Source: Adenophora triphylla var. japonica (lineage: Eukaryota > Streptophyta > Magnoliopsida > Asterales > Campanulaceae). Taken from it: 64,000 nucleotides of DNA. A program made the position numbers and the translations under genes. How positions within the stretch are numbered: position 1 is the stretch's first letter; each line of letters opens with the position of its first letter. Shown piece by piece: positions 42,002-54,084 of the stretch. The notes beneath the pieces are model-generated. The model searched no databases. It had not been told where the DNA came from and saw only the letters and a list, made by a program, of their open reading frames with translations. Location of the stretch: the NCBI GenBank assembly GCA_022495995.1, contig JAFEMH010002447.1:1-64000 (forward strand), in the 5' to 3' direction.

Positions 42002-42224
42002 GAGCCCCTCGGCAATGTTACTTATGAAAGAAGTGAGGTTGTCGATAAGAATGATCCCAAGCCCAATGAGCAGCTGATGGGAAAGACAGACCAGAGTGGT
42101 CAAACTACCGGACTTGCTGGGGATATGGCAGATGGGGGAAAATGATTGACGAGGTTGGATGGCTGGACCTTTTGAGAAAGGATTCCTACATATCCCTAGG
42201 AGGAAATCAAGCCGGTCGTAGTTC
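42002..42224 (-). other. Polypurine tract and CTACG/CGTAG module of C
   Basis: The minus strand reads GCCGAGGGGCTC just before the LTR (42002-42013). The module is at 42180-42224 with GAACTACG, CGGCTTGATTTCC and GGGATATGTAGG, so the outer pair is CTACG with TGTAG, a G-U change that keeps pairing. Confidence 0.72.
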
Positions 42225-42235
42225 AGACTATTCGG

Positions 42236-42602
42236 AGGCATCTTGACCCAAGGCGACTGTTTGGAGGCGTCTTGACCCAAGGAGACTGATTGGAGGCATC
42301 TTGACCCAGAGAGACTGTTTGGAGGCGTCTTGACCCAAGGACACTGTTTGGAGGCGTCTTAACCCAAGGAGACTGTTTGGAGGCGTCTTAACCCAGAGAG
42401 ACTGTTTGGAGGCGTCTTGACCCAGAGAGACTGTTTGGAGGCGTCTTGACCCAAGGAGACTTTTTGGAGGCGTCTTAACCCAGAGAGACTGTTTGGAGGC
42501 GTCTTGACCCAGAGAGACTGTTTGGAGGCGTCTTGACCCAAGGAGACTGTTTGGAGGCGTCTTAACCCAGAGAGACTGTTTGGAGGCGTCTTAACCCAGA
42601 TG
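42236..42602. repeat. 29-bp tandem array in C
   Basis: About 13 copies of TGGAGGCGTCTTGACCCAAG plus GAGACTGTT, with AAGGAGACT and AGAGAGACT variants. It lies between the module and the antisense gene, the same place as the arrays in A and B. Confidence 0.92.
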
Positions 42603-43423
42603 CGCGAGATGAACTCATAGGAAAAGAAATGATTTTTCCGAGAAAGTAAATACAAGACATGATGATTTGCAATTGACTGAGATATGATTTCATACCTGTG
42701 CTGTGCTTACCTGTAGCTGCCGAAAGGACTGAGGCTACGACTGATGATGATGAAGAGCTTGTTGGTTTGCCGCGCAGGGGATGGTCTTTGTTGGTGATTG
42801 GCTGACTTTGGAAGCATTTATCGAATAGGACACGAACTTTGATGTTAGATTACCATGCAAAAATGGGCTTTGATGTCGATTTGCCAACGAGGCTGATGAG
42901 CTTGACGGGCGTTGCTGGGAGACTGCTAGATTTGTATTCTTTGCCCAGATTTTGATTGAGGGACAGTCCTCATGATTCAATTGTGCTTAGTTGATTATTG
43001 TACCCTGCGGGGGGGGGGAGGGAACACAACACTCCAAGCACTTTATTTGACTATGCTACTCTGTTAGCACATTTTGCACAAAATTAATCTAGGTTATTTG
43101 TTAGTTTGATTGCACGAGTCCATCCACTTTTAAAAGTGGGATGATGATTGTCTGATGAAAAAAGGAAAGGTGATGATTGTATAGAATGATCGGCTTTGCC
43201 AGATTTGTACATGAGATGATGTGTTGAAAATGTATCGGGAGAGTGTATATAGGGATACATGTGGTGGAGTGATTCCTCTCCCGTGCATTTACATTTTGGT
43301 ACATGGGATGAATGTATATAGGTATATGTGTATGGGAGGTGTATTGCAGTGACAGCGAGTCGGGGAGAGCTCTGGAAAGGCAAACTTGCAGCAACTTTGA
43401 TGATGTTTGGTATTGGTCAGATG
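42603..43423. other. Non-coding 3' region of C
   Basis: It contains CTGTAGCTGCCGAAAGGACT (about 42711), also present in F at about 22671, and a GTATATAGG-rich stretch (43230-43340) resembling F at 25890-25970. No gene is seen. C and F therefore share this non-coding region. Confidence 0.6.
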
Positions 43424-43499
43424 TGTCGCCCGACATGCAATGCCAGCCTGGCAAGTTGTGTCGCACGACTAGAGGAGGCTCGTAATAGGCCTTTTTAAC
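43424..43499 (+). promoter_or_regulatory. Promoter of antisense gene 2 (C): TGTCGCCCGACA and TGTCGCACGAC with T-rich box
   Basis: TGTCGCCCGACA (43424-43435) and TGTCGCACGAC (43459-43469) are 35 bp apart. TTTTTAAC (43492-43499), a weak TATA candidate, is 22 bp after the second. The ATG is at 43610. The box sequence is that of C's own LTR promoter. Confidence 0.6.
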
Positions 43500-43609
43500 T
43501 CAGCTTGGAATTCATTTAAAAAACATTGCCTTTTCAAGATAGGAGAAACCAGCAGCCCCAGTTTGAGAGCAAGCGATTTCTTTGACAAAGATTGAAACTT
43601 TTGACTGCA

Positions 43610-43863
43610 ATGGATCATTACAACAGAGAAGTAGGTTCCCGGGAGTAACAATTTCACCAAGACTTTGTTGAAATTTCGCGATTTCACCAAAAGCAACATA
43701 GGAAAATCATTGATAAGAGATACAACATGTCATGTATTTGGTCTTTGAAAGACTGGAGGACTGATTGGGAGTTGCTCTGAGCGGCTTCACGCTTTTGGGG
43801 TTCGGAGCGACATGTGTTCACTTTGTAGTATAATGATTTGACGCCAATAATGGAAGACTTCAG
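43610..43863 (+). pseudogene. Antisense gene 2 of C, 5' part (DUF7745-like), split by the copia element
   Basis: From ATG 43610 the frame reads through QFHQDF (A: FQFHKG), WSLKDW (A: WHLRDL), DWELL, AASRFWGSERHVF and MEDF, with three in-frame stops. It is cut inside the codon for the Arg of EDFRALIG at the copia target TTCAG and resumes at 58690. On removal of the insertion the frame is continuous. Confidence 0.75.
43859..43863. other. Target-site duplication TTCAG of the copia insertion (left copy)
   Basis: TTCAG is repeated at 58685-58689. No TTCAG flanks the middle LTR, so the whole three-LTR structure has a single target duplication. Confidence 0.92.
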
Positions 43864-45218
43864 TGTTGGGTTTTACGGGTCCATGCGCAGCGGAATTAAG
43901 CATTAAAATCATAAAACCCAAGAAGCCCTAGGATCCGTTCTATACAATTAATTTAAATTCCTATGAGATAGAATTAAACCAACCTTGAAACGCTTTCCGG
44001 TCTTGAGCTATCGAACGATTTTGATTATGTGATATCGAATCACAAACTTCGTTCTTCAACTTGCTTGAACTCTAGGCCTTGATCGATGAACGAGCGAAGA
44101 CCCTCTTTCGGTATCCACACCTTTGAATGAATTCAAGAACAACTTCTTGATGATTGCTAGATCTAAACCTTGAAGAATATTGAGAGTATTTTGTTGTGAA
44201 TTTTGATTGAAAATTTCGGCTGACCTTTTAGGTCTGACAGAACCCTTGTATTTATACTACAATAGTAGGAATACCTCTCCTAATCGTATTAGGAGAGACA
44301 GGCTGTCAAACCGCGTATTGGCCTATTATGTCGCGCGGTATATTAAGCCATTGGCTTAATATGTCGCGCGGTATATATAGCCAGATACAGAAACTCTCAA
44401 CTATTCTTCCTCCGGTTTAACCAATTCATTCTAGTTGTGTGTGACCCAATAGGATTACATTATGTTGGCAATGAGTTCGATCATATCGAACCTCATAAGA
44501 CATAAGCGGACTCTAGCAAGCCATTATGTCTACCCAAATAATGTAACGTAAGAGTTCACGTTTCCAATGGTGTACTTCCATTTATCCCTTTGTCTCACGA
44601 TGTTATATTGAACACAAGTCATGGTCCTTGTCAACTTGTTATTGTCAATGCTTTCTCGATTCTTGAGTATAATGATAATTCCAATCATATTGGGGTACGT
44701 CCATACACTTTCATCATTATCACTCATCGAGGGGCCCAAGCATAACATCTCTCTTCCGAGGGACAAATTCCTTCTTGACTTATCATCCTTCCCATCATGA
44801 ATCCGATCATGCCAATGATAGTCTTTATAGATATCGTGTTAAGATATCGTTTGACTAAAATCAAACATGATTTTCATCATATGTAAGGTTACGATAATCT
44901 TAGGTCTAGGAAATAAATGAAGTAACCGTATGAGATTTAAGTATGACATTTGACCATGACATAAATCTCATGCGGGTCATGTCCAGTCACTTGTTCTCTA
45001 ACAAGTACCCATAATTTCAATGTGCATCTCTTATGCATATAATCATCACATGATTATCCATTGACAATTATACTAATTATTCTCTTAATAATCAGGGACG
45101 GAGATTATTACAATAAATATGCAAACTATATAATAATCAAATAATAAACATAAACGATAAAGATGATACATAACGGTTTTCGCTAAACATAACTAAAGCC
45201 TAGGGCATTACACCAACA
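43864..45218 (-). repeat. Copia LTR 1 (left)
   Basis: TGTTGGGTTTTACGG to TACACCAACA, 1355 bp. On the minus strand the TATA box is GTATAAATA (about 44249-44258), with TGTCGCGCGG boxes at 44329 and 44362, 33 bp apart and about 70-105 bp upstream. Confidence 0.93.
44249..44371 (-). promoter_or_regulatory. Copia LTR promoter with two TGTCGCGCGG boxes
   Basis: Each box sits in a GGCY-N4/5-ATGTCGCGCGG-TATAT-N-GCC frame, so the outer GGC/GCC also pair. The box core is that of the gypsy families C and E, though copia belongs to another superfamily. The distance to TATA is larger (about 70 bp). The other LTRs repeat it at 50979-51099 and 57711-57834. Confidence 0.6.
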
Positions 45219-45777
45219 GTCTCCCACTTGCACTAGGCTCCATTTATGTATCGAATACTCATGGATCTAACATGCCCATCATGCTTCGGCCTATGCGAGT
45301 GTCTTTGTAAGTGAGTCCCTTATGTCATCATCGGTTGATACTTTGTATATTTTAACGTCTTCTCATTCTTTATGAATTCCTCGAAGAACGTCTAAGTGAG
45401 TGTTTGGATCACTGTTGTGACCTTGGTTCCATTGTTTGCACAAGTGGTACCACTATTGTCATAACAAAAGTTTCACCGATTAGTGATACTTGGAAAAACA
45501 CTTGAAGTGTTTCCAAAACACTAAATGAACTTTTGATCCAAAGCGCCTCTTTCGGCTACATCATATGTTGCTAAAATATGGCCTTTAGTAGTAGAATCGG
45601 CTACAATTTCTGCTTGGAACTCTTCCAATCAAAATTGTACCTCTAATAAGCACAAACACAAATCCTAATTGCGATTTTAAAATAACTTTGTCAGTTTGGA
45701 AGCTAGCATCTTTGTAACCCTTACAACAAGATTAACTTCCAATCTTTCAAATCCCAAGAACGTATCCTTAGTTCTTC

Positions 45778-46308
45778 TTAAGTACTTAGGATCATCTTGA
45801 CTGCCATCCATTGGTTCTCAACAGGATCAGATTGGTATCGACTCATCATGCTTATAACATACGAGACGTTGAGTCTAGTACAAATCATGGCATACATGAC
45901 AGATCCAAGTGCCGCAGCATATGGAACTTCATTCATTCCCTTTTGCTCATCAGTTGTCATAAGACAATGAATATTGCTAAGAAAAATACCATGACCCATT
46001 GACAAGCTACTCTTCTTAGAAACTTCTAATAATCTTGTCAATGTGAACACTTTGACTCAAACCAATTTATCCTTCTAGATCCATCTCTATAGATCTTTGA
46101 TGCCAAGGATGTAAGCGGCTTCACCCATATCTTTTATTGAGAAACCTTTCCTTGACCAAGACTTAACAGTCTTAAGTGTCGGAACTTGTTTTTCCAATGA
46201 GTAAGATATCATTGTAATAAACAATAGAAATAATACCATGCTCCCACTGAATTTCATGCATACACAAGGTTCATCTTCGTACTTGATAAAATCAAACTCT
46301 TTGACCAA
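45778..46308 (-). pseudogene. pol: Copia RT C-terminal part and RNase H start, unit 1
   Basis: 46308-46087 holds EDEPCVCMKFSGS, a degraded catalytic stretch where YVDD would be (LLFITMISYSLEK), and FSIKDMGEAAYILGI. 46050-45778 holds EVPYAAALGSVMYAMICTRL and SRYQSDP, typical of the copia RT-RNase H junction. The catalytic YVDD is lost and frames are broken, so it is inactive. Confidence 0.82.
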
Positions 46309-46752
46309 TTCATCAAAACGAAGATTCCAATTCCTTTAAGCTTGCTTCAACCCATCTCATGGATCTTTGCAACATGCATACTCTATTAGAGTTTCTTGGA
46401 TCGTCAAACTATTCGGGTTGTGTACTATACACATCCTTAATAATCTTTCCATTTAAAGAAAGTCGTTTGACATCCATTTGTCATATCACATAGTCACAAT
46501 ATGTGATAATGGCAATTGAAATTCTAACAGACTTCGACATTGTAACTGGCGAAAAAAGTTTTAACATAGTCAATACTATGAATTTGCCTAAATCCCTTTG
46601 TTACAATCCTTAGTCATGAAAGTATACACCTTTACATCCATGTTGGTCTTTGAAGACCTACTTGCACCCTTTAGTTTTTACACTTTTAGGTAGCCCAATC
46701 AAGTTCCAAACTTGATTGTTAAACATGGATTGTAATTTGGATTTCATTGTTC

Positions 46753-47351
46753 CTAACCATTTATCCAAATTAGGAGAGGACATCGCTTCTTGATAGCAAG
46801 TAGGATCGTCATTCTCAATGACTTCCACTTCATCACTTTCCGCAACGAGAAATCACTATTTCTTGAGTTCGGATCGTAACCTATCCAATCCACGATGGAC
46901 TTGTGCATCTTGAACCGGTTCCACAACTCCTTTTGTGAAATTGGTTCCGTCTCTACTCTTGGATCCATGTCATTTTCAGGTTCTTGAACTCTTTTCAATA
47001 TTAATTTTACTCCCACTAGATTCTTTATTGAAAAACTATTTCTCAAGAAACGAATCGTATAGAGCAACAAACATTTTGTTCTCTTTGCGGTTGTAAGATT
47101 AATTTCCGAAAATAACCTTTGTCTGATTTGGTGCTAACTTATAAGAGACAAGTCTCTTTACATAAGATTTCGCAACCCCAAATCTTCATGAAAGACAAAC
47201 TAAGTTTTCTTCCATGCCACATCTCATGTGGGGCCTTAGGAACCGATTTAGTAGGGACTCGATTCAGTGTAACCGCATTATTTCTAATGCATATCCTCAA
47301 AAGGAAATAGGAAATAGGAAAGTCTGATTGACACATCATCAAACGAACCAT
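46753..47351 (-). pseudogene. pol: Copia integrase end and integrase-RT linker, unit 1
   Basis: 47351-47139 reads MVRLMMCQSDFP, ALNRVPTKSV-like LNRVPTKSVPKAPHEMW and LSFMKIWGCE, the usual end of a copia integrase core. 47070-46753 is the linker with RRSxR-like sequence (LRNSFSIKNLVG, then ERVQEPE-like RVQEPENDMDP). Stops separate the parts. Confidence 0.78.
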
Positions 47352-47803
47352 GTCCTACAAGGTTCAATTCCTCCTTTCAGACACACCATACAATGTGGTG
47401 TTCCGGTTGGAGTCAACTTTGAAACGATTTCATAGTTTTGAGATGATTGTCAAACTCTTGGCTCAAATATTCATTACCTCGATCTAATCGAAGTACTTAA
47501 CAGTTTTACCAAGTTATTTTGTACTTCATCTTTGAAGTGTTCGAAACATCTCAAACGATTCACCTTTGGACTTCATCAGATAGACATAGTCATATCTAGA
47601 TAAGTCTTTAGCGAAATGTGATGAAATACCGAAATCTTCCCCTAGAAATGCTTCTTAATGGTCCACATACATCTCATGTATAATGACCAATAAGTCACTA
47701 GCCCTCCCACTACTTTAGTGTAGGGTGGTTTGGTCGATAATCTCAATAAATAAGATCCACATTCCTCAAATGATTCATGGTCATATGAGTCTAAAAGTCC
47801 ATG

Positions 47804-48049
47804 TTAATGGAGTTTAGATATATGTTTCTTATTTATTTGACCAAGCCGGCAATGCCATATAAACGCTTTGTTCATATTGTTCGGTTTAGATTTCCTATTT
47901 ATATCATAGATATCTTCAATATTATTTTGTTTCTCATCATCAAGGATATGAAGACCATTTAATGACATATGCATTACAATAAGGCATATTATTAAATAAA
48001 TATAAAACTTCTTATTGAAAATAAGAAAATTATATCCTTCATCATCCAT
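47804..48049 (-). pseudogene. pol: Copia GAG-pre-integrase domain, unit 1
   Basis: It ends with WHCRLGQINKKHISKLH, the conserved WH-RLGH-N motif of copia pre-integrase (Gln replaces the usual His). It is an 81-codon fragment. Confidence 0.8.
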
Positions 48050-48359
48050 TTAAGAAACGGAAATAATACTCCTACTCAAATCCGGAACGTAGTCATACTT
48101 GTTCAAAACAAGTACTACTTCACAAGGCAAAGTGACTTCATAAGTCCCTTATGGCTAATGTTGCAACTCTTGCTCCATTCCCATGCTTAGGTTTAATTTA
48201 CCTTATTTGAGTAGCATTCTATTCTTTGCTCCTTGCACATTTAGACAAATGTGGGATCCAATCCGGTATCATATACCCAAGAACAAGAATTCGAAAGAAA
48301 AATATCTATCATATAGATTCTTGAATTAGTAGCAATCATATTGCCCTTCTTCACCTTTT

Positions 48360-49100
48360 AGGCCTTCCTAATTAGCCTTTCAACTTTGCTTCCAATGACC
48401 AATCTTATTGCATTGGTAGCAAACTGCATCCTTTTGAGACACTTTGGGTTTAGCCTTTTTGGCTTTGCAACTTTTTTGCCTTAGGTTTAGCAACCTTTGC
48501 TTTACCTTCTTTTCTTTCCTTTATGAACCCTTTTCTTGTGTCAACCATTAACACAATTTGCGGATTGCTCCTTCTTTCATCTCATGAATTAAGAGCCTTC
48601 ACCACAACATATATCTTTTGCCTAGCTTGCAATTGGAACATTTCCCTTGTGCGGTGTGCTAGAACAAAAGTGGTTATCATGTGCTCAAGGTTCTTCATAA
48701 GAGCCTTTAAACATGATGGCAATTACAAGGCAAGCAATATTGTCAGAATCATCAATATGTTTCTAATGTTGCTTCCTTATTTGCCCTTTGCAACATTTGC
48801 AGTGGGTTCAGTAGGAACGGATTCGTCAAGAACGTACACATTTACCCAAGAACCATTCTTTAGGCTTATGATCCAATCAGAATTAAATGTATCGTTCCTT
48901 TCGAACTTTGTCCTTCATAAGGACGAATCGCAATTATCATTATGTAATGCTATTTCTACAACAAAATATACAAATCATATGAACACATATCAATATCAAC
49001 ACTTTTATCATTTAAGAGCAAATAATGTATTTTACAAATACTCCCACTAAATCATACACCTTCTAATGCTAATAAGCATAATATGCATTTAATGGGCTAA
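48360..49100 (-). pseudogene. gag: Copia gag remnant with zinc knuckle, unit 1
   Basis: The minus strand at about 48370-48430 encodes CYQCNKIGHW, a CCHC knuckle whose last Cys codon has become TGA. Upstream a Lys-rich stretch and LRNLEHMI-like gag sequence can be read. A 175-codon plus-strand frame at 48523-49050 is only the complement of this remnant. Confidence 0.65.
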
Positions 49101-50251
49101 GATCCAACTTTAATTTAATCTCAAGTACGCTATGGCGCACCGCTCAAGATTAAACTAATTAGGTAGAAAAACATCAATCATATCGTATATGACTCTTAGG
49201 ACTAAGATCCATCTTTAATTTGATCTCAAGTACGCTATGGCGCACCGCTCAAGATCAAACTAATTAGGTAGAAAACATCAATCATATCATATATGACTCT
49301 TAGGATCTTTTATGAGATTTATTTAAGACATCATATGTCTAAGCATATTTTAATCTCATCTTATGCCTTGGGTCCAAAACCATTTTGATAACCCAATTAA
49401 GTTCATCCATTTTAAACGTATAGGAACCACCATTTCCTCATCTTGCTCGCAAACGGAATAGAATCAAAGCACCTTGCTATGGCAAGCCCACCCAAAACTA
49501 TCCGAGTGGTCTCAAGTGTTTAAATCATGGATTGGCATAAAGAACTTAAAAGTTAAATGAAGGTTCTTTAAGGTAGATTATAAGCATATCGGCAAAGATA
49601 GTCATAATCATGCACCGGGTAAGTTCCCGGGAAGATAGGTGAGCCACAAGGACTACTTAAGTACCAACTCTTCCTTAGACAGAACTCTCCTAGTCATGCA
49701 CAATTAGAAATCAACTCTGATTTGGCAACATAATCACTACCTTTTATAAACAATTAGTTTCCTTTTAAAATTTTGCGTAATTATGACTTGTTTCCATAAA
49801 CAATCATAAAATCCAAAATTTACAATGTCTAAATCTAAACATATTAGGAAACTATAATGCAATGTTTCAACTAAACATTTTAGAAAATCACAATTCAATG
49901 TTTCAACTAAACATCTAATAAAATTCTTAACACTTAAGAACAAATAATTCATGCATCGCAATAATTATTAAAATCATATTTTAATCAATTAATCATGCAT
50001 ATCAATGAATCAATCTAGCATGGACTTATAAACTCAATTTTATAACATCCAGATTTTCATATACATTGCAATAATTATTAAAATCACATTTTAATCAATT
50101 AATCATGTATATCAATGAATCAATCTATCGCGGACTTATAAACTCAATTTTATAACATCCAGATTTTCATAAGAACATATCAGATTGTAAACACAATCAC
50201 AGAATAGCAGAAAAATTGAACAAACTGATTCTGCCCAGTTTTGGCTTATTA

Positions 50252-50345
50252 TGTCGCGTGACAACATCAGCCAGAGGCTTGATATGTCGCGCGACCTAAC
50301 AGGCCAGATAACCTGAATTCCTCATGGCTCATCATGTCGCGCGAC
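50252..50345. promoter_or_regulatory. Three TGTCGCGYGAC palindromes in the copia leader, unit 1
   Basis: TGTCGCGTGACA at 50252-50263, TGTCGCGCGAC at 50285-50295 and 50335-50345, each framed by GGCT on the left and GCC on the right. They are 250-340 nt from the LTR, in the untranslated leader. Unit 2 repeats them from 56988. Confidence 0.6.
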
Positions 50346-50574
50346 TAAAGTAGCCAAGTAACAGAATTTCCAGATTCGAACCAATACAGATTACATGTAA
50401 TTAAATCACGTAAAACATCCCTTTTACAGATTTAATTCAGCATATTCCGAAAACAATTTTCACATTGTTTCACATAAACAATTAAAAATTCTATCGCATA
50501 CAAAACATGCAATAAGCATATAAACAATTTATATCTTAAATCTAGCATGTTAATTCAAACTTAACCATACGAAC

Positions 50575-50590
50575 GGGGCTCACGATACCA
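50575..50590 (-). other. Copia primer-binding site, unit 1 (altered)
   Basis: The minus strand reads TGGTATCGTGAGCCCC where unit 2 has TGGTATCAGAGCCCC. The junction to the LTR is also changed (CTTTG against CTG). Both changes are at CAG/CTG positions. Confidence 0.75.
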
Positions 50591-50593
50591 CTT

Positions 50594-51948
50594 TGTTGGG
50601 TTTTACGGGTCCATGCGCGGCGGAATTAAGCATTAAAATCATAAAACCCAAGAAGCCCTAGGATCCGTTCTATATAATTAATTTAAATTCCTATGAGATA
50701 GAATTAAACCAACCTTGAAACGCTTTCCGGTCTTGAGCTATCGAACGATTTTGATTATGTGATATCGAATCACAAACTTCGTTCTTCAACTTGCTTGAAC
50801 TCTAGGCCTTGATCGATGAACGAGCGAAGACCCTCTTTCGGTATCCACACCTTTGAATGAATTCAAGAACAACTTCTTGATGATTGCTAGATCTAAACCT
50901 TGAAGAATATTGAGAGTATTTTGTTGTGAATTTTGATTGAAAATTTCGGCTGACCTTTTAGGTCCGACGGAACCCTTGTATTTATACTACAATAGTAGGA
51001 ATACCTCTCCTAATCGTATTAGGAGAGGCAAATCAAACCGCGTATTGGCCTATTATGTCGCGCGGTATATTAAGCCATTGGCTTAATATGTCGCGCGGTA
51101 TATATAGCCGAGATACGAAAACTCTCAACTATTCTTCCTCCGGTTTAACCAATTCATTCTAGTTGTGTGTGACCCAATAGGATTACATTATGTTGGCAAT
51201 GAGTTCGATCATATCGAACCTCATAAGACATAAGCGGACTCTAGCAAGCCATTATGTCTACCCAAATAATGTAACGTAAGAGTTCACGTTTCCAATGGTG
51301 TACTTCCATTTATCCCTTTGTCTCACGATGTTATATTGAACACAAGTCATGGTCCTTGTCAACTTGTTATTGTTCAATGCTTTCTCGATTCTTGAGTATA
51401 ATGATAATTCCAATCATATTGGGGTACGGCCATACACTTTCATCATTATCACTCATCGAGGGGCCCAAGCATAACATCTCTCTTCCGAGGGACAAATTCC
51501 TTCTTGACTTATCATCCTTCCCATCATGAATCCGATCATGCCAATGATAGTCTTTATAGATATCGTGTTAAGATATCGTTTGACTAAAATCAAACATGAC
51601 TTTCATCATATGTAAGGTTACGATAATCTTAGGTCTAGGAAATAAATGAAGTAACCGTATGAGATTTAAGTATGACATTTGACCATGACATAAATCTCAT
51701 GCGGGTCATGTCCGATCACTTGTTCTCTAACAAGTACCCATAATTTCAATGTGCATCTCTTATGCATATAATCATCACATGATTATCCATTGACAATTAT
51801 ACTAATTATTCTCTTAATAATCAGGGACGGAGATTATTACAATAAATATGCAAACTATATAATAATCAAATAATAAACATAAACGATAAAGATGATACAT
51901 AACGGTTTTCAGTTAAACATAACTAAAGCCTAGGGCATTACACCAACA
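50594..51948 (-). repeat. Copia LTR 2 (middle)
   Basis: 1355 bp, shared by both units. It differs from LTR 1 and LTR 3 at many CAG/CTG triplets, for example GCGCGGCGG against GCGCAGCGG near 50619, and CCGATCAC against CCAGTCAC near 51712. Confidence 0.93.
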
Positions 51949-52499
51949 GTCTCCCACTTGCACTAGGCTCCATTTATGTATCGAATACTCATGGATCTAA
52001 CATGCCCATCATGCTTCTGCCTATGCGAGTGTCTTTGTAAGTGAGTCCCTTATGTCATCATCGGTTGATACTTTGTATATTTTAACGTCTTCTCATTCTT
52101 TATGAATTCCTCGAAGAACGTCTAAGTGAGTGTTTGGATCACTGTTGTGACCTTGGTTCCATTGTTTGCACAAGTGGTACCACTATTGTCATAACAAAAG
52201 TTTCACCGATTAGTGATACTTGGAAAAACACTTGAAGTGTTTCCAAAACACTAAATGAACTTTTGATCCAAACTGCCTCTTTCAGCTACATCATATGTTG
52301 CTAAAATATGGCCTTTAGTAGTAGAATCGGCTACAATTTCTGCTTGGAACTCTTCCAATCAAAATTGTACCTCTAATAAGCACAAACACAAATCCTAATT
52401 GCGATTTTAAAATAACTTTGTCAGTTTGGAAGCTAGCATCTTTGTAACCCTTACAACAAGATTAACTTCCAATCTTTCAAATCCCAAGAAACGTATCCT

Positions 52500-53040
52500 T
52501 AGTTCTTCTTAAGTACTTAGGATTATCTTGAGCGCCATCCATTGGTTCTCAACGGGATCAGATTGGTATCGACTCATCATGCTTATAACATACGAGACGT
52601 TGAGTCTAGTACAAATCATGGCATACATGACGGATCCAAGTGCCGCAAAGATATGGAACTTCATTCATTCCCTTTTGCTCATCGGTTGTCATAAGACAAT
52701 GAATATTGCTAAGAAAAATACCATGACCCATTGACAAGCTACTCTTCTTAGAAACTTCTAATAATCTTGTCAATGTGAACACTTTGACTCAAACCAATTT
52801 ATCCTTCTAGATCCATCTCTATAGATCTTTGATGCCAAGGATGTAAGCGGCTTCACCCATATCTTTTATTGAGAAACCTTTCCTTGACCAAGACTTAACG
52901 GTCTTAAGTGTCGGAACTTGTTTTTCCAATGAGTAAGATATCATTGTAATAAACAATAGAAATAATACCATGCTCCCACTTGAATTTCATGCATACACAA
53001 GGTTCATCTTCGTACTTGATAAAATCAAACTCTTTGACCA
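52500..53040 (-). pseudogene. pol: Copia RT end and RNase H start, unit 2
   Basis: This is the counterpart of 45778-46308. The RNase H and RT parts are further broken here by small insertions and by a CTG-to-GCG change at about 52534. No catalytic motif survives. Confidence 0.75.
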
Positions 53041-53485
53041 ATTCATCAAAACGAAGATTCCAATTCCTTTAAGCTTGCTTCAACCCATCTCATGGATCTT
53101 TGCAACATGCATACTCTATTAGAGTTTCTTGGATCGTCAAACTATTCGGGTTGTGTACTATACACATCCTTAATAATCTTTCCATTTAAAGAAAGTCGTT
53201 TGACATCCATTTGTCATATCACATAGTCACAATATGTGATAATGGCAATTGAAATTCTAACAGACTTCGACATTGTAACTGGCGAAAAAAGTTTTAACAT
53301 AGTCAATACTATGAATTTGCCTAAATCCCTTTGTTACAATCCTTAGTCATGAAAGTATACACCTTTACATCCATGTTGGTCTTTGAAGACCTACTTGCAC
53401 CCTTTAGTTTTTACACTTTTAGGTAGCCCAATCAAGTTCCAAACATGATTGTTAAACATGGATTGTAATTTGGATTTCATTGTTC

Positions 53486-54084
53486 CTAACCATTTATCCA
53501 AATTAGGAGAGGACATCGCTTCTTGATAGCAAGTAGGATCGTCATTCTCAATGACTTCCACTTCATCACCTTCCGCAACGAGAAATAACTATTTCTTGAG
53601 TTCGGATCGTAACCTATCCAATCCACGATGGACTTGTGCATCTTGAACCGGTTCCACAACTCCTTTTGTGAAATTGGTTCCGTCTCTACTCTTGGATCCA
53701 TGTCATTTTCAGGTTCTTGAACTCTTTTCAAGATTAATTTTACTCCCACTAGATTCTTTATTGAAAAACTATTTCTCAAGAAACGAATCGTATAGAGCAA
53801 CAAACATTTTGTTCTCTTTGCGGTTGTAAGATTAATTTCCGAAAATAACCTTTGTCTGATTTGGTGCTAACTTATAAGAGACAAGTCTCTTTACATAAGA
53901 TTTCGCAACCCCAAATCTTCATGAAAGACAAACTAAGTTTTCTTCCATGCCACATCTCATGTGGGGCCTTAGGAACCGATTTAGTAGGGACTCGATTCAG
54001 TGTAACCGCATTATTTCTAATGCATATCCTCAAAAGGAAATAGGAAATAGGAAAGTCTGATTGACACATCATCGAACGAACCAT
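53486..54084 (-). pseudogene. pol: Copia integrase end and linker, unit 2
   Basis: 53803-53486 and 54084-53872 match unit 1 with single-residue changes (Asp to Tyr in the linker, Leu to Ser in the integrase piece). Confidence 0.78.

Larger units (their letters stand above)
45219..50593 (-). other. Copia internal region 1
   Basis: From right to left: altered PBS, leader with three palindromes, decayed gag, GAG-pre-integrase, integrase, linker, RT and RNase H remnants, purine tract. 49100-50240 is AT-rich leader and gag N-terminal sequence without a clear frame. It contains a local duplication around 49990-50170 and another around 49070-49290. Confidence 0.8.

Noticed and set aside
48523..49050. 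175-codon plus-strand frame in the copia interior, repeated at 55256-55783
   Set aside because: It is the complement of the decayed gag on the minus strand, which has the zinc-knuckle motif. Its hydrophobic stretches match no family.
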